NCBI GenBank assembly: GCA_030152405.1
Contig: JASLJL010000346.1
Coordinates: forward strand, 1 to 5,546
Length of the DNA: 5,546 nt
Direction of reading: 5' to 3'
Source: Gordonia sp. (in: high G+C Gram-positive bacteria)
GTDB taxonomy: Bacteria; Actinomycetota; Actinomycetes; Mycobacteriales; Mycobacteriaceae
The notes below the pieces were generated by a model, which made no database searches, was not told where the DNA came from, and saw only the letters and a program-made list of their open reading frames with translations. This document shows, piece after piece, positions 4,096-5,546 of the stretch (the first letter of the stretch is position 1; every line of letters starts with the position of its first letter). Made by a program: the position numbers and the translations under genes.

Positions 4096-5546
4096 CGCGT
4101 GCGATGGAGTCCAGTTGCTCGGGCCGCAGCGATTCTCTCGTCGTGACGCCCTGAAGTTCGCCGGTGTCGCGGCGGCGGCGAGTGCGGCGGTCGTCGCCGG
4201 TGACGCGCATGCCGCGCCGCTGCCGGTCCGTTCGGCACCCGCGACCCGGAGGGCGCTGGTCGGCGGTTCGGTTATCACAATGGCGGGATCCGAACGCGCC
4301 GACGCGGTGTTGATCGAGAACGACAGGATCGTGGAGGTGGGCGGCGACGCGCAGATTCGACAGTCGCTGCGTCGCAGGGGCGGAGGGACGATCACCGACC
4401 TCTCCGGCCTGACGGTGGTCCCCGGATTCATCGATCCGCACGGGCATTTCCTGCTGTCCGGGATGTACGGGGCACTGACTGTCGACCTCGCGTCGCCGCC
4501 ACTCGGTCGCGTCCAGTCACTGACACAAGTCCTCACCATTCTGCGACGCGAAGTCGCGCGGTCCCCGAAGCCGGTCCCGGGACTGCTGTGGACCATCGGA
4601 ACTCTCTACGACGACACAGCTGTCCGGGAGAAGCGGTTTCCGACGCTGGCCGAACTCGACGCGGTGTCCAGCCGTGATCCCATCCTGGTGGTGCACAACT
4701 CGGCGCACGTCGCGACGGTCAACTCGGCGGGACTGCGCGCTTTGGGGATCTCCCGGTCCACCCGGGATCCCTCCGACGGCCAGTACGGTCGCCGCCCGGA
4801 CGGAACGCCGGACGGGATGCTCTACGAGTCGGTGGTGGAGAAGGCCCTGACGGCTGCCCTTCCGTCGCTGGCCGGCGCCGGCCTGTTCAACGTCGTCGAC
4901 GTCGCGATGCAGCGGACGCTGAGCAACGGAGTGTCGACTGCGCTCGACGCGTCAGTCAATCCGACGATCAAGATCGCCTACAACGCATTGGCTGCGACGC
5001 CGTTCCTGAAGTGTCGGCTCGGCCTGTGGATGTCGGCGCCGTCGGCCTCGAAACTCGAGGCCTCGCTGAGGAGCGTTCCGCAGCAGGCGCCGTGGGTTCA
5101 AACCGTCGGAGTCAAGGGGTTCGCCGACGGCTCCATCCAGGGATGGACCGCCGCGCTGCGGGAGCCGTACTACACCTTGCCCGACGGCGGCGCGCCTCAG
5201 GGACCCCGCGGCAAGCTTCGGACCAGCGTCTCGGATCTCGCCGCCTTGATCGTGACAGCCGCCGACCATCACCTCCCGGCGGCGATCCATGCCAACGGCG
5301 ATGCCGCCGTCGACGCGGTGATCGCGGCGACTGAGCGCGCGCGAGCGGTGGCCCGCGGGCCGGTGCGGGTTCTCATGCAGCACTGCCAGGTGGTCCGCGA
5401 CGATCAGATCTCGGCGATGCGCGAACTCGACATCACCGCGTCGGTCTTCTCCCGCCACATCTCGGTCTGGGGTGACCGTCACCGAGACGTCTTCCTCGGC
5501 CCGACACGCGCTGCGCGCATGGGACCGTCGCGCGCCTTCATCGACA
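4088..5546 (+). CDS. Tat-exported amidohydrolase, YtcJ/Amidohydro_3 type (3' end outside window)
   Basis: Open to the right edge with 486 codons visible; the family usually runs to 530-620, so the C-terminal end is missing. With GTG 4088 as start, the N-terminus reads MCDACDG, then the twin-arginine motif S17-R18-R19-D-A-L-K, an Ala-rich core, and an AHA box with cleavage near residue 42. The enzyme would be exported already folded, with metal bound. Hydrolase signatures follow in order: VVPGFIDPHGHF (H118 and H120, first metal ligands), VKGFADGS (K343, D347), IHANGD (H401, D405), MQHCQ (H432) and HISVWGDRH (H457). These match the metal-dependent amidohydrolase barrel that cleaves C-N or related bonds; the substrate is unknown. 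Alternative starts are ATG 4070 and TTG 4115, the latter with GGAG five bases before it. I prefer 4088 because it overlaps the PPOX stop as GTGTGTGA and gives the Cys-x-x-Cys leader I recall from related actinobacterial amidohydrolases. Frame, family and export are firm; the exact start is not. Confidence 0.85.
   Translation, partial: MCDACDGVQLLGPQRFSRRDALKFAGVAAAASAAVVAGDAHAAPLPVRSAPATRRALVGGSVITMAGSERADAVLIENDRIVEVGGDAQIRQSLRRRGGGTITDLSGLTVVPGFIDPHGHFLLSGMYGALTVDLASPPLGRVQSLTQVLTILRREVARSPKPVPGLLWTIGTLYDDTAVREKRFPTLAELDAVSSRDPILVVHNSAHVATVNSAGLRALGISRSTRDPSDGQYGRRPDGTPDGMLYESVVEKALTAALPSLAGAGLFNVVDVAMQRTLSNGVSTALDASVNPTIKIAYNALAATPFLKCRLGLWMSAPSASKLEASLRSVPQQAPWVQTVGVKGFADGSIQGWTAALREPYYTLPDGGAPQGPRGKLRTSVSDLAALIVTAADHHLPAAIHANGDAAVDAVIAATERARAVARGPVRVLMQHCQVVRDDQISAMRELDITASVFSRHISVWGDRHRDVFLGPTRAARMGPSRAFID

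Noticed and set aside
3385..4596. Minus-strand open frame of about 400 codons
   Set aside because: It lies antisense to three well-supported plus-strand genes (secreted protein, PPOX oxidoreductase, amidohydrolase). Its translation is low-complexity and Arg/Ser/Pro-rich with no domain I recognise. Long antisense frames are expected in DNA of this GC content.
4952..5482. Minus-strand open frame of 176 codons
   Set aside because: It is antisense to the amidohydrolase barrel, which keeps its metal-ligand motifs in the plus frame throughout.
1..5546. CRISPR array, tRNA, rRNA, phage or transposon ends
   Set aside because: I looked for regularly spaced repeats, cloverleaf-like stretches, conserved rRNA segments and terminal repeats with transposase-like frames, and saw none.

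Overview
The window looks like the chromosome of a high-GC actinobacterium of the order Mycobacteriales (Gordonia, Rhodococcus, Williamsia or Mycobacterium relatives). The reasons are strong G/C bias at third codon positions, GTG starts, genes that appear to lack leaders, a probable F420-dependent split-barrel oxidoreductase, a Tat-type exported amidohydrolase and several small exported proteins ending their signal peptides in an A-x-A box. The genus is inferred; no rRNA or marker gene is present. I see no rRNA, tRNA, CRISPR array or complete insertion sequence.

Left part (1-1434): a spacer, then a small secreted protein of unknown function (249-611, +) with a recognisable -10 box and a good ribosome binding site. 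It faces a convergent gene (640-1434, -) that looks like an aminoglycoside nucleotidyltransferase of the ANT(3'')/AadA type, with the Mg-binding and catalytic acidic residues in place. That gene seems to be transcribed without a leader. The 317-base divergent spacer (1435-1751) holds this promoter, a short inverted repeat and coding-like sequence that may be a gene remnant.

Middle part (1752-3640): a stand-alone SnoaL/NTF2-like protein is followed by a compact three-gene operon: a four-helix membrane protein, a small winged-helix regulator (overlap GTGTCTGA) and a secreted protein (overlap ATGA). A perfect 11-bp inverted repeat sits on the operon's -10 box and on the first start codon. The simplest reading is an autoregulated module in which the regulator binds this site. 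It is the best candidate here for an undescribed system, possibly linked to the cell envelope.

Right part (3685-5546): a PPOX-family, probably F420-dependent, oxidoreductase overlaps by 8 bases (GTGTGTGA) a long amidohydrolase of the YtcJ/Amidohydro_3 type. The amidohydrolase carries a twin-arginine signal preceded by a Cys-x-x-Cys pair and is cut by the window's right edge. A hairpin that could form in the mRNA places the oxidoreductase's ribosome binding site in its loop and its start codon in a bulge.
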